A stretch of DNA of 62,000 nt from Symbiodinium natans (Eukaryota; Sar; Dinophyceae; Suessiales; Symbiodiniaceae). The position numbers and the translations under genes were made by a program. The stretch spans positions 1-62,000 of the forward strand of contig CAJNDS010000491.1 of NCBI GenBank assembly GCA_905221605.1, given 5' to 3'. The notes beneath the pieces are model-generated. The model was not told the DNA's origin and made no database searches. It worked only from the letters and a program-made list of their open reading frames with translations. Of this stretch, positions 1 through 10,479 are shown piece by piece. Position 1 is the stretch's first letter, and every line of letters begins with the position of its first letter.

Positions 1-310
1 CTCTGTATCATAGACGAATATTTTGAATATATCCAAATCAACTCCAATCCAATCTTCCAATACTTGAAATTCGGAAATCTCGTCCCTGAAGGCCTCGCCA
101 ACTACTAAATACAGAATGCATTTATTCAAATGTGGAGCTCAAATTTGGGAGGCTACCAGAATCAAAAAAAAGTAACTCGCAGCTCTCCCCCATTATAGGC
201 ATCATCAGCAAACTCCGCCTGCGCTGCCCGCCCATGGGTGCCCCTTAAAATATAGAAAACTATAAATAGAAATCTATTTCCTTCCATTAATCATCAACAA
301 ATTCTCTCCT
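1..310. other. Spacer, no gene seen
   Basis: AT-richer than the rest of the window. No reading frame, splice-site pair or repeat that I can support. Confidence 0.5.
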
Positions 311-1365
311 CTGCAGACCACAACTTTTGCCTAGCGTTTGCTGGTAACATCTAGAAAGATCGGGGCAGTCTTTGACTAGACCCCGCGGTTAAAACCAAAG
401 GGAGCTCCCAGCAAGAGCGCTTCAACTAGGAAGAAAACTTCAACACGACAAACCGTGCGAAAATCCTCACTCACACAAGTCTGCTCTGCGCTCGGCAAAA
501 ATGCGTGCACCTCTTGTCTGGGAGCCGCCCGCGTCTCACCGAAGAACGCGCAACTTCAAGCAACAGTGCCATTTTTCGCGACAGTGGTGCGGGGCTGATG
601 TCATGACAGGAGTCACCACCTCTTCTCTAGCCACACGTCCTAATCTGTGAAGGACACCAGAACCTTTTTGTTGCGTCGCCTTCTTAAACGGCCAGCTTAG
701 CTGCTGGAGGGCGCCGAACACAGAGCAGACTTCACTTTCTTTGCACCCTGCAATACATTTTTCGAAGCCACTCTCTGGGTGCGCAGTACCTCCACGTATC
801 TGGCCAAAGCAGGCTCTGCAGTTTGCAACCAGTGCCTAGCATTGCGGGTAACATCTAGAAGGATCAGGGCACCCCGGCAAGAGCGCTTCAACTAGGAAGA
901 CTTCAACATGACAAACCGTGTGAACATCCGAGTGTCGGAGCTCACGTAAAAAGGTCTGCTCTGCGCTCGGCAAAAACTCAGCGAAGAACGCGCAACTTCA
1001 AGCACCACTGTCTTTTTTCGCGCCAGTAGTGCGGGGCTGATGTCATGACAGAAATCACCAGCTCTACTCTAGTCACACGTCCTGATCTGTAAAGGGCACC
1101 AGCACTTTTTTGTTGCGTCGCCTTCTCATAACAGGCTTGCCAGCTTAGCTGCTGGAGCCCCAGACACAGAGCAGTCTTCACTTTCTTTGGATGCGCCCTG
1201 CAACCCACTCTTGGCCCATCTGGGTCAATACCTCCACCTAATGACCAAAGCGGTCTCCCCTGCAGACAGCAACCTTTGCCTAGCATTGCTGAAAACATCT
1301 AGATCACGGCAGTCTTGACTACACCCTGGTGGAGTTCCTAGCGAGAGCGCTTGAACGACCAGTGC
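311..1365. repeat. Three decayed copies of a non-coding element
   Basis: The stretch beginning CTGCAG at 311 recurs at about 815 and about 1259. Shared blocks include a CTAG-rich piece with 'acatctagaa', a block ending 'agagcgctt(c/g)aac', and a long block with 'tgatgtcatgaca' and 'ttgttgcgtcgcc' (near 597 and 1036; 670 and 1113). The copies are about 504 and 444 bp apart; the third is shortened. All copies carry stops in every frame, so this is not a protein repeat. It may be an old mobile element or a segmental duplication. Confidence 0.75.
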
Positions 1366-1483
1366 TGACCAATGGACATGCAAAAAAACCCACATGAAGT
1401 TTATGCAGCAAAGGCGATGTTTGCAAAACACCCCACATGCTCTGCGAACTGGGCTGTAAGCCTTCTACTGCCTACTTAAGTCT

Positions 1484-2183
1484 CTAGAGCGCGGGCACGT
1501 GGGCCACCGGGAGGTCCGCAACCAGCGCATTGTTGGCAGCGTCTAGGTCAAGCCGCATCTCTTCCGGGACACAAGCAGGCTCATCGAAAGCACTGGCATC
1601 CATGGTGACCTCGATGACGTCTGGGATTGAGAAGGGGCCGGAAGTGTACATTCCCGCATAATTGTTGCCGTGAATGTGGATCACCTTGAAGCCTGCACCG
1701 ATCAAACGACGCATGGTTTGCAAGAACTCTTCATGACGAGCCACATGGGATAGGTGGTGGAACTCGATCGACATCTGCCGGAACCTTGACAATGTCATAT
1801 TACTGGCCGTGCCCAGAGCGGGCCACTCACCTCCCTCGATGTCCATTTTCATCAGGAGAGATCTCGGTGGCGCCTGTGCCAGGCCTGACTGGATCACAGC
1901 CTCTTCCAAGGTCCAACTGGTTTTGCCAGCAATGCCACCGAGGTTATTTTCTCCTTTGATGCAGGCCGGGAAGAATTCGCAGCCTGCACACGCCATTGCG
2001 GGACGGTCCACTGTGCAGTCGTACTGGAACACAGGCGCACCGTACATCTCGAACACGTGTTCGGACCAAAGGTCGTGCATCTCAACACCCATGGAATAGG
2101 CACCCTGCACGTCACCATGTAACATGTGGTCTGTGCAAGTAAGGTATCCACCATCGTTAGCTTCACCAAAACGCTTCCAGCTG
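1484..2183 (-). CDS. FkbM-type methyltransferase, last exon
   Basis: The reading frame from about 2183 down to the stop at 1484 carries two marks of the FkbM / Methyltransf_21 family, S-adenosylmethionine-dependent methyltransferases. Near the exon start is RFGEANDGGYLTC (the SAM-binding 'G..nDGGY' segment), and about 110 residues later KMDIEGGEWPAL (the family 'k.DvEG.E...l' motif). The frame is blocked by a stop just upstream, and an AG at about 2184 gives a fitting acceptor, so earlier exons must lie at higher coordinates; I did not find them. A Met codon at 2125 lies inside the domain and is unlikely to be the start. The middle segment has four Cys residues, possibly a disulfide or metal loop. 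The substrate cannot be read from the sequence. Confidence 0.8.
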
Positions 2184-2250
2184 TTGCCTCAAAGCTTCCG
2201 AACATCACTTTAGGGGTGCCTCTCCGACTGAGCCAAGCTGAGAGTTTTAA

Positions 2251-2270
2251 GGTTTAGGGTTTAGGGGTTT
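2251..2270. repeat. Interstitial telomere-like motif (TTTAGGG)
   Basis: Two imperfect TTTAGGG units close to the 5' side of the methyltransferase exon. TTTAGGG is the telomere unit reported for several dinoflagellates; here it is internal and only two units long. Confidence 0.6.
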
Positions 2271-4435
2271 ATTATCCATTAGATTGGATTTCAAAACCTC
2301 CTTACCCACTCGTGCTTCGGTCACCTGCGTCGACCCGCTATCAAGGTACTCTGCCACAGCACCTACACAGTGTCTGATTGATGTGCTGGAGGGTTCAAGA
2401 TTTGGTGCTGCCGAGCTGCAGCCACCGCAAATGCGAAAGCTGCGGAGGAATTCCTGTGGCGGATACACGCAGCCCACAATGGCCGCGCATTAACAAATCA
2501 CGCACAACAATTTGAAACCCTGCACCGGCCCTTTGCGGCTGCAACAGAGTAGATGCTATGTAGCGCGCTGATTTCGCTTGACTCAAAGGGCCCTGTGGAA
2601 AGTACAGCATAGTGGTCCAAGCATGCACACATTACAGCTCTCCTACTGTAGTCCGAACTTGGCGCCTCAGATGCAAGGGTAGATTCACAGCCCTAAACCC
2701 AAACAGGAAGGCCTGCGTTGCATTTGGCTCTAAAGAGTCGGCCAGCTTCATGATCTGATTGGAAAGACCCGAACGTTCGATCTTCTCAGTCCTTGCGGAG
2801 CGTTCTAGGCTTTCAGTCCTTTAGGGACTTGGCTACTTCGTAGTTCCACTTCGGCAAACTCGAGTCGAAGCAAGGTCCTCGTGTGTAGCAAGCATTCAAA
2901 ATCCGCAGAGTCAGCGAGGCTTTGCTGGATGGCCGCGATCATGATTGAAAGCCGAGCCATGGTGACAGGCATTGCCGAACTAAGCAAGAGGCGGTTCGGT
3001 CAGGACGCAGAGGCTTCCAAGATTCTTCTAAGCCAAACACTCATGCAGATCAGCGAAAAACAACGACACATAAGTATCCTTGTCAACCGGATTCCCCGCC
3101 AGGGTCCGTCAGCAGGGCATCTGACTCCGTTTGTGCCCCCTGGCACCGTGATGGGGTTTCAGGTTTAGAACTTCCTGCTGCCTCCAAATTCACAGAGCTA
3201 CAGAACCTTTTGGAGCCACCGAGGCTGCCAATGGCTCGTTGCGGGCCTACGCCCGTGCAGCCTTCTTTTCTCGCACCGCTCTCTGAACCAGACAAATTGG
3301 GACATGTACAGAAGGTAGACGTGCCGCCGTGTAGTGCGGAATGCACTGTACCCTTGCCAAGGTTGCACGAATTCGGACATGCACACTGCGTGACAAAACC
3401 TTATGCAAAAAGCGGCATGAAGTCTGTGCAGTGCGCAGTGCGCAACTGCAATGTGCCAAGTGCTTCCCACGCTCCTGGAGCTCAGTTGGTCATGTGGACC
3501 TTACTTTAGAGAAGCTCTTCCCCTGAAGAATCTGTGTATCTTCGCTCCTTTCCACGTGCTGCCGCTGCTAGCTTCTTAAGCTCGTCTTGTAGCTAAAGCT
3601 ACGAGTATCTTACTCCATTCAAGCAGTGCCCGTGCTGCACAACAACCTGGCTCCGCATGCTCTGTGCTTCCACACTTCGGCTGGAGGATATGTAGGATTT
3701 TGCATCTTAGCTTTCCCTGTTGTGTTTTGGTGCAGGTCAGGAGGATCTTCGGAGCTCAGCACTGGTGGACCAGTGCGCATGAACTACGAGCAATCTACCC
3801 GCGTGCGTTCTTTCCGGAAAACCTGCGACTCCAACACATGGCTCCAATGGCGCTTCCCGAAACTGAAAGCACCCAAATACTCTGAAACCCGGGAATCGGC
3901 GGACTCCCATACCGCAGGTGCTTTCCACCAGCATGCGCGAGTGCTGATAGCAACTGGCTGCGCAGCAGGAAACTTCTGAGGCCCTTGCATGGAAGGCCTC
4001 TCGACCATGGCCTGCCAGGACACAAGCTCTGAAAGACCTGGGAGGCTCCGGTTTCTTGGGGACTTCCTCCTTACCTACACAAGCGTCGGTTGCTGCGCTA
4101 CTTTGCTGATGATGAACTTGCCCCTGAGGAGGATGGCATCTCCGTCACAAGCAGTCCAGGAAACCGCACAATATCGTACAAGCACAATGCAAACTCTGAA
4201 TGCCCTCTCTGCGTGGCTTTTGCTCAGCCGCCGCTGCCAATGCGCTTGTGACATGTTCTTTGTACAAGACGTACCGTTCTCATAGCAGAGCAGCTAGGAC
4301 AGCTAGGAGTGCCGATCCTTTGTCCTATAGGATTCTGCACTTCGAGGAAGCGAGGCAGTTGAACTTCTTCGAGTTGATCACGTGCACGTCCTAAGGCCAT
4401 AACTGGGCCGAGATGACGACAGTTGGGGTGGTTGG

Positions 4436-4630
4436 ATGGATATTGCGATTGAGACTGTGTTCCCATGCAAAAAACTTCAAAAGATGTGTGCTGAAGAACG
4501 TGATGTTCTGTTTGAAGCCTATGAGGGAAGTTTGAACTCAGTTCTTGAAGACGGCTGGATGAAGCTCACGGACATTCTGGAACTCTCAGCCTCGCAACAA
4601 GACTTCGAGTTCAATGAGTCCCTGACATAA
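4436..4630 (+). CDS. Possible small ORF or exon, unknown
   Basis: A 64-codon ATG-initiated frame with balanced, acidic, helical-looking composition, including KKLQKMCAEERDVLFEAYEG. No family recognised and no clear splice sites. It is on the strand opposite to most genes here, which lowers confidence. It could be chance. Confidence 0.25.
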   Translation: MDIAIETVFPCKKLQKMCAEERDVLFEAYEGSLNSVLEDGWMKLTDILELSASQQDFEFNESLT

Positions 4631-5849
4631 CACAAGCTGGCATGTCAAAAAAGCACATCTGTCTTGCCAAGATTCACACTGCATGTGGCTTATGCCCGCA
4701 CCATCGGTGTCGTAGCTTCTCGAGCACGTGGTCTCGGCACTGTCACTGCGATCGCCGCCTTTGCTGCAGGTTGCTGTGTCACTGGGATTGTGCCGCTGAG
4801 ACGTCACGCCCTGTTGTTGAACGGAGGGTGGAACGCTCTTGGACCCCAGAATCACAGGTGTGTGTGTCAGCACTAGCAGCTAGCAGCAACAAGATAAAAC
4901 ACCATAAAACAAGAACAGAGCAATGCGGACAGTTTTCTTCTGCATGCATACGAGTAACGTAACTGTTCTGTTCAGCATGAAGTGGTTCAGTGCTCCCCAA
5001 AAACAAACTAGGAAGTGCACCTATGCATGGGAATCCCTGTGCAATGTACACCTCCTACGATGTAAGCTTGACATTCTTTGCTTTGCATCATGGAACGTCT
5101 TCTGCGGGTCAACTCACGTAGACTGCTTGTCAAGTGATCCCCTGCACACCCCGTCGCCCTACCTGCAGCTCCTGACCCAAGCCTAAGTTCAGCAGGGCCC
5201 TTCACTTTGCTACGGGGCCATGGACTGATGTGTGGACACTTACTTGTAAAAGTACTATTGCTTCTGGACATTTTTCGAGAAATCTTGCTATTCCACACAG
5301 AGCACGGCTCGCGTCGCGTGCAAATGGTATCATTTGACATAGTGATTCCCTGCGCCCACACCACTTTATGCCTCTCTTTCATATTGAGGGAGTAGCATCG
5401 TGAATGCCCAATGCGGTCTTGCACAACTTTGAGCTGGTGATTCTCTATGGATAAGCACAACTCAGCGAAATGTAGAGAAACCGTTTTCGCAAGCATTCAA
5501 AGCCAAAAGCTTCCCTGCCATTGCAACAGCTTTGAAAAGGTTACAACATAACTTCGTCTCAGTTGCCCAAGGTGTCGCATTGCCAGTGGTCAGAGCCGAC
5601 TTTCTTGGCCAGCAGGCTGCCCTGCAGCAAGCTCACCCCCCCCCCTCTTGTTCCAAAGGAAGTGAGATCTCAAACTCAAAGCATCTCAATGGGTTATTGG
5701 GGCGTCTCAGGGGGGGCCTCAGCAACGGGCTTGGGGTTTCTGTTGTTCGCGGAGGGGAAATGCGTCCTTCTTTAGTCAAGCACTTTAGGTCCCCCTGCAC
5801 CGCCTCCCTTCCCCCCCCCCCCCGTTTCAGCATCACTCTCATTCCAAGC

Positions 5850-8033
5850 TCAATCGCTAGAAGGTCCTCCCTGGCCCTCCCTGTATCCCTGTATCTCCCC
5901 GTGTGCCTTGCAAAGGGGTAGCATCGACTTCGGCTTCTCCAACTGGCAACAATAGGCTCCTGCTTTACCAGCTGACCAAGGCCGCCAGCCCTGTCCATGA
6001 CCGCATCCCGCTAGGGTCTTATGAAACCTCAGTCTCTTCTGACGAAACACATTGGGGCTCCATTCTGGGGCCCTGGGTACGCATGCCAAACAGGTCGAAA
6101 CAAACTTCGAATAGTAGCTGAGGCACCAGTACCCCTTACCATCCAGGAACCAGCCAGCGGCGCACTTAGAGGCACCTTCGATTTCGGATTGATAGCAAAG
6201 GCGTTTGTACCCTGCAGCCTCGCAGCCTCCCTGAGCCTCTGAACGGGTGCCGTACACATAGGGGTGCAAGGACGGGTCTGCCACAGAGCCGATGTACTTC
6301 CCGGCGCTCTTGGATGCAAAGCCGCAGCAGTATGCCCCAATCTTCGATCCTGACCACCCGCGGAAACCAACACCATTCCCACAACCTTTGTGAGTCTTGT
6401 GGAACCAGTAACCTTTCCAGTCGCTGGTCCAGCCCGCTGCGCACCTGCTGAAGCCTGCAATCTGGTCCTTGGCACAGAGGCCCTTAAAACCAGCTGTTTT
6501 GCATGCATTCTCAGCGTCGCCTCGTGAGGTGTAGACATAGGGGTGAGCTTTTGGGTCGGTCAGGGACCCGATGTAGTCGATCTCCGACTTGGCATGGCAG
6601 CAATAGGCGCCAACTTTGCCGTCACCCCATGTTTGGTACCCGGTGCCACTGCCACAACCCTTTCGGGCGTTGAGCATCCAGTATCCTTTGAAGTCCCACA
6701 GCCAACCGGCAGCACATCTCTCGAATCCTGAGATCTGCGCTTTGGTGCAAAGACCTTGATAGCCAGCTGACTTGCAGGCTGTGTTTGCATCGTCTCTGTT
6801 GGCGTAGACATAGGGATGCTTCTCCGTGTTATCCAAGTCCCCGATATACTTGATTTGTGGGATTTGCCGGGTGCCGCAGCAGTATGCCCCAATCTTCGAT
6901 CCTGACCACCCGCGGAAACCAACACCATTCCCACAACCTTTGTGAGTCTTGTGGAACCAGTAACCTTTCCAGTCGCTGGTCCAGCCCGCTGCGCACCTGC
7001 TGAAGCCTGCAATCTGGTCCTTGGCACAGAGGCCCTTAAAACCAGCTGTTTTGCATGCATTCTCAGCGTCGCCTCGTGAGGTGTAGACATAGGGGTGAGC
7101 TTTTGGGTCGGTCAGGGACCCGATGTAGTCGATCTCCGACTTGGCATGGCAGCAATAGGCGCCAACTTTGCCGTCACCCCATGTTTGGTACCCGGTGCCA
7201 CTGCCACAACCCTTTCGGGCGTTGAGCATCCAGTATCCTTTGAAGTCCCACAGCCAACCGGCAGCACATCTCTCGAATCCTGAGATCTGCGCTTTGGTGC
7301 AAAGACCTTGATAGCCAGCTGACTTGCAGGCTGTGTTTGCATCGTCTCTGTTGGCGTAGACATAGGGATGCTTCTCCGTGTTATCCAAGTCCCCGATATA
7401 CTTGATTTGTGGGATTTGCCGGGTGCCGCAGCAGTATGCCCCAATCTTCGATCCTGACCACCCGCGGAAACCAACACCATTCCCACAACCTTTGTGAGTC
7501 TTGTGGAACCAGTAACCTTTCCAGTCGCTGGTCCAGCCCGCTGCACACCTGCTGAAGCCTGCAATCTGGTCCTTGGCACAGAGGCCCTTAAAACCAGCTG
7601 TCAGACATGCATTCTCAGCGTCGCCTCGTGAGGTGTAGACATAGGGGTGAGCTGATGGGTCGGTCAGGGACCCGATGTAGTCGATCTCCGACTTGGCATG
7701 GCAGCAATAGGCGCCAACTTTACCGTTACCCCATGTTTGGTACCCGGTGCCACTGCCACAACCCTTTCGGGCGTTGCGCATCCAGTATCCTTTGAAGTCC
7801 CACAGCCAGCCGGCAGCACATCTCTCGAATCCGGAGATCTGTGCTTTTGTGCAAAGTCCTTGATAGCCAGCTGATTGACAAGCTGTGTTTGCATCGTCTC
7901 TGCTGGCATAGACATAGGGATGCTTGTTCGGATCGTTCAGATCGCCGATGTACTCGATGCGTGGGGTGTAGCTCAAATTGCTGATGAGCTCCTGGAGTAG
8001 GCTTCGGGCTCGTACTTTGCGAGAGACACACAC
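5850..8033 (-). CDS. Protein with seven tandem Link-like Cys-rich domains
   Basis: One long frame encodes seven repeats of about 90 residues. Each runs: YIG(S/D)L, HPYVY, an Ala/Cys helix (A..AC..AG), LC...QI, CAAGW..D, GYW, GCG, then G.K.GAYCC. Spacing of the Cys in 'AC', 'CAAGW', 'GCG' and 'YCC' matches the four Cys of the Link (Xlink, hyaluronan-binding, C-type-lectin-related) domain, plus two extra Cys that could form a third disulfide. That fold assignment is inference; no database was searched. Six repeats alternate between two subtypes; the seventh (C-terminal) is diverged and interrupted by an apparent 99-base intron. There is no convincing signal peptide at the start near 8033, and the first codons follow a GT-repeat, so an upstream exon with start and signal is likely. 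The Cys content suggests secretion or cell-surface carbohydrate binding. Confidence 0.8.
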   Translation of the reverse strand: MCVSRKVRARSLLQELISNLSYTPRIEYIGDLNDPNKHPYVYASRDDANTACQSAGYQGLCTKAQISGFERCAAGWLWDFKGYWMRNARKGCGSGTGYQTWGNGKVGAYCCHAKSEIDYIGSLTDPSAHPYVYTSRGDAENACLTAGFKGLCAKDQIAGFSRCAAGWTSDWKGYWFHKTHKGCGNGVGFRGWSGSKIGAYCCGTRQIPQIKYIGDLDNTEKHPYVYANRDDANTACKSAGYQGLCTKAQISGFERCAAGWLWDFKGYWMLNARKGCGSGTGYQTWGDGKVGAYCCHAKSEIDYIGSLTDPKAHPYVYTSRGDAENACKTAGFKGLCAKDQIAGFSRCAAGWTSDWKGYWFHKTHKGCGNGVGFRGWSGSKIGAYCCGTRQIPQIKYIGDLDNTEKHPYVYANRDDANTACKSAGYQGLCTKAQISGFERCAAGWLWDFKGYWMLNARKGCGSGTGYQTWGDGKVGAYCCHAKSEIDYIGSLTDPKAHPYVYTSRGDAENACKTAGFKGLCAKDQIAGFSRCAAGWTSDWKGYWFHKTHKGCGNGVGFRGWSGSKIGAYCCGFASKSAGKYIGSVADPSLHPYVYGTRSEAQGGCEAAGYKRLCYQSEIEGASKCAAGWFLDGKGYWCLSYYSKFVSTCLACVPRAPEWSPNVFRQKRLRFHKTLAGCGHGQGWRPWSAGKAGAYCCQLEKPKSMLPLCKAHGEIQGYREGQGGPSSD
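6028..6126 (-). other. In-frame 99-base intron inside the last Link-like repeat
   Basis: In the other repeats GYW is followed directly by FHKT. In the last repeat 33 extra residues intervene. Removing minus-strand bases 6126 to 6028 (starts gtgcct, ends ctgag) joins TACTG to GTTTCAT and restores YWFHK exactly. The segment has GT-AG ends, an AG|G acceptor typical of dinoflagellates, a length divisible by three and no stop, so retention would not break the protein. Confidence 0.8.
6321..7976. repeat. Three 552-bp tandem units inside the Link-like gene
   Basis: The block starting 'gccgcagcagtatgcc' occurs at 6321, 6873 and 7425, exactly 552 bases apart (184 codons, two domains). The first two units are almost identical; the third has drifted slightly. 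Confidence 0.9.
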
Positions 8034-8039
8034 ACACTT

Positions 8040-8989
8040 TCAAGTCAAAGTCAACATTTTCTGCTTCAATGAACTTAAAGCATCTCGAGGCCCACTTATT
8101 TATTGCTGCGCAAGTCACATAAAATGCAAGTCGAGTGGCATCACATAAGAAAAGCAGACCAAGGCCCAACGACTCTTTGTTGCGACTGTCACACGAGCAC
8201 TAAAAATCAGTAATAAAGAGGGTGTGATGATCCTCGCTGTGCATGATCTAAGATGCACAGACACTATCTCCTTCGCGGCAGTATGTCAGGGTGATCAGCC
8301 CTGATATCCGCAGTAGCTATGGCCGCTTCGTTGGACTATCGCACATGGCAACTGAGCCGAGGCACGGGGCAAACGCCATGAAATTGCGGCCAAACAACTT
8401 CGGATAGATTTGCAGATGCTGAGATGTTCGTTCCATGCCGCAGTCTCCAGTCGTAGATTTCTGGGTGTAAACACACACACAAATGCGTGCATCTACAGGC
8501 GTCCCTGTGGATCTCCCACTCACTCACTTAGCTTCCTTGGGCATGGTCGGCGAGTGAGGGCCACGCCCTGCTGGCGTTAGATTCTTGAAAAACCTTTGCT
8601 ATTAGTAGGTCTGAGTGCACACACACACGTATGTAGATGGCACACCCAACCTAAGGTGTAGGGTGTAGAGATTATTGGAAAGAGGAGAACCGATGCACGA
8701 GATGGATGAATGAAGTGTTATGTGATCAGGGATACGTAGCTGCAAGCATGCTGTGCTTTGCGGTCGGGATAGCACCTTCGGACACCGACAAAAACACCAT
8801 AACATCAAAACATCAGACGAGTTTTGCGATGTCCGGTTGTCGATTTTCGTTGTCTGGGACGGACCGGGACGGGCGTCGAGACGAGGCATGACTTTGCGCC
8901 CGAAACATAACGGCAAGCCCGACGAGGACGTCACGGGAGGCGGGAGGACGAACGGACTGGGTCAGTCGGGCTGGGCGTGTTTTAAATGC
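8040..8989. other. Spacer upstream of the Link-like gene
   Basis: Short CA runs at about 8469 and 8617 and a faint TGTAGGG stretch near 8655. No frame or splice pair I can support. The promoter and first exon of the Link-like gene may lie here, but nothing marks them. Confidence 0.4.
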
Positions 8990-10090
8990 TGTGAGCTGCT
9001 TCACTTAAATATTCACCGAATCCAAACGCTGTGAAGCTCAGCATTTCTGGTTGCTCACCCACCTCAAACGATGCAATTTGCAGCCAAAGACTGCAAAAAC
9101 GCATTTCCTGCTGTTCACGAGCTCCAAATGCTGCTGATCGCAATATTTCTGATCGGCTCCAATATTGGTATGAATTACGGCGTCTCTGCCTGTTCATCCA
9201 CGACAAACACGGCAAGTCACAGCATTTCTGAACGCGCACAAATGCCGTTGACAAACATTTCTAATGTGAATCGTTGCATTTCCTGAACGTCTGATTGTTT
9301 ACGGCTCCACAATTCACTCCAAATGCATGATTTCTGAATGCGCACAGGTTTGAAACTTGTGTACAATTTCGTGCTGTCCACTGGATTCAGATGATTGCTC
9401 ATCGGCTCCAGTGTTCTTCCGGTGCCTTTTGGGGGCCTTCCGAAACAAATCCCCTTGATGAATTGTTCCTCAAAGCACGCCGCGCAGCTTTAAACCACAG
9501 CCGGATTCGGGGGAGGGGCGTCCCCCCCCCCCCCACCCATTTGCAAACACCGTGCTTGCATTTTGGGTTTGGAAAGAACTCATCTGGGTAAATCAATCCT
9601 CTTGATGGCATGATGCTCCTTGACGCAAGCTTGCATGCACCACTGAAACAAGCGCGGGGGTTGCAGACGGACCTTCGGGCGGACGGACCACTGGGCGGGC
9701 TCCACGTGCTCTGACTACCAAGTAATGCTTTGTAACTGCTCATCGGCTCCAAATGCTATGAATTACAGCAGTTTTGGCTGTTGATCCATCACTTCTGAAC
9801 GTGCACACTATGATAATTGAAGCATCCTCACTGTTCTCGGGCTCAACATGGTGCGAAACATTGTATTTCTGAATGCACACAAGTGTAGATTAAAGCATTC
9901 ACGGGCTCCAAACGTGTTGAATTATGGCATTTCTCTGGTTGTTACAGGTGCATTCATTTCTCATTGTTCACGGGCTCCAAAGCTGTGATTTACAGCACCT
10001 CTGGCTGTTCTGTCAGCCACTACAAACGCTGCACATGACAGCATGTCGGTTCGCGGGCCCTAGATGCTGTGCAATAACGTGTGACTGATG
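8990..10090. repeat. Decayed dispersed repeat with a 'ggctccaaatgctgtgaatt' core
   Basis: Variants of a core 'ggctccaaa.gctgtgaatta.agca(t)ttctgg.tgttc' recur irregularly, for example near 9012, 9120, 9156, 9745, 9909 and 9975. Many are followed by 'tttctgaacg(c/t)gcaca'. Spacing varies from about 40 to 250 bases. No conserved frame crosses the copies, so this is spacer DNA. A 13-C run sits at 9522-9534. Confidence 0.6.
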
Positions 10091-10296
10091 TGAAGCGAGT
10101 GAATTGCTTGTTCATTAACTCATCCGCTAATGACTCGCTGATCCACTTCGCGGTCTTGTACAACTGGTCTTCTCTTTGCTGCTCGTGTTAGTTGCGTTTT
10201 ACTGTCTCGCCTATCAACTGCAAGTGATTTAATACTGATGAGTGCAGTGCGCACCCTCCCCCTCCCCGCCACCCCAGCCCCATAGTACGGACATGC

Positions 10297-10468
10297 CTTT
10301 GCAGACCCTTTGCTTTTGGCTGAGAATATCTGAGAACCACCGTGGCATGTGCAGCTGCGGCCAAGAGTTTGGGTCCTCTTCTCCGGAAAGCGCAGCCTCC
10401 GATCGGAACTTGGTGGCACGTACCGCTGCCAGCGCTGACGAGAAAAGGAACGCCGTCAGCAGCTTCAT
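10297..10468 (-). CDS. First exon of a secreted or ER-entering protein
   Basis: From the ATG at 10468 the frame begins MKLLTAFLFSSALAAVRA, a textbook signal peptide (one Lys, hydrophobic core, Ala-x-Ala cleavage site), followed by a short charged and aromatic segment. The exon can end at 10297 before a GC donor (AAAG|gcatgt). Later exons should lie at lower coordinates, but I could not pick one. The mature protein is unknown. In dinoflagellates such a leader could also start a plastid-targeting presequence, but the expected Phe after cleavage is absent. Confidence 0.55.
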
Positions 10469-10479
10469 TGTTTGCGAAA

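Larger units (their letters stand above)
2184..5849. other. Long spacer or intron-rich stretch without a firm gene
   Basis: No family recognised. Weak open stretches: 2881-3168 plus (95 residues, helical-looking) and 5008-5496 minus (162 residues, probably chance). A short candidate at 4436-4630 is listed separately. A run of 13 C lies at 5811-5823, just downstream of the Link-like gene. Confidence 0.4.

Noticed and set aside
6029-7915. Other-frame ORFs across the Link-like gene
   Set aside because: Repeated shadows with the same 552-bp period; only one frame keeps the Cys framework.
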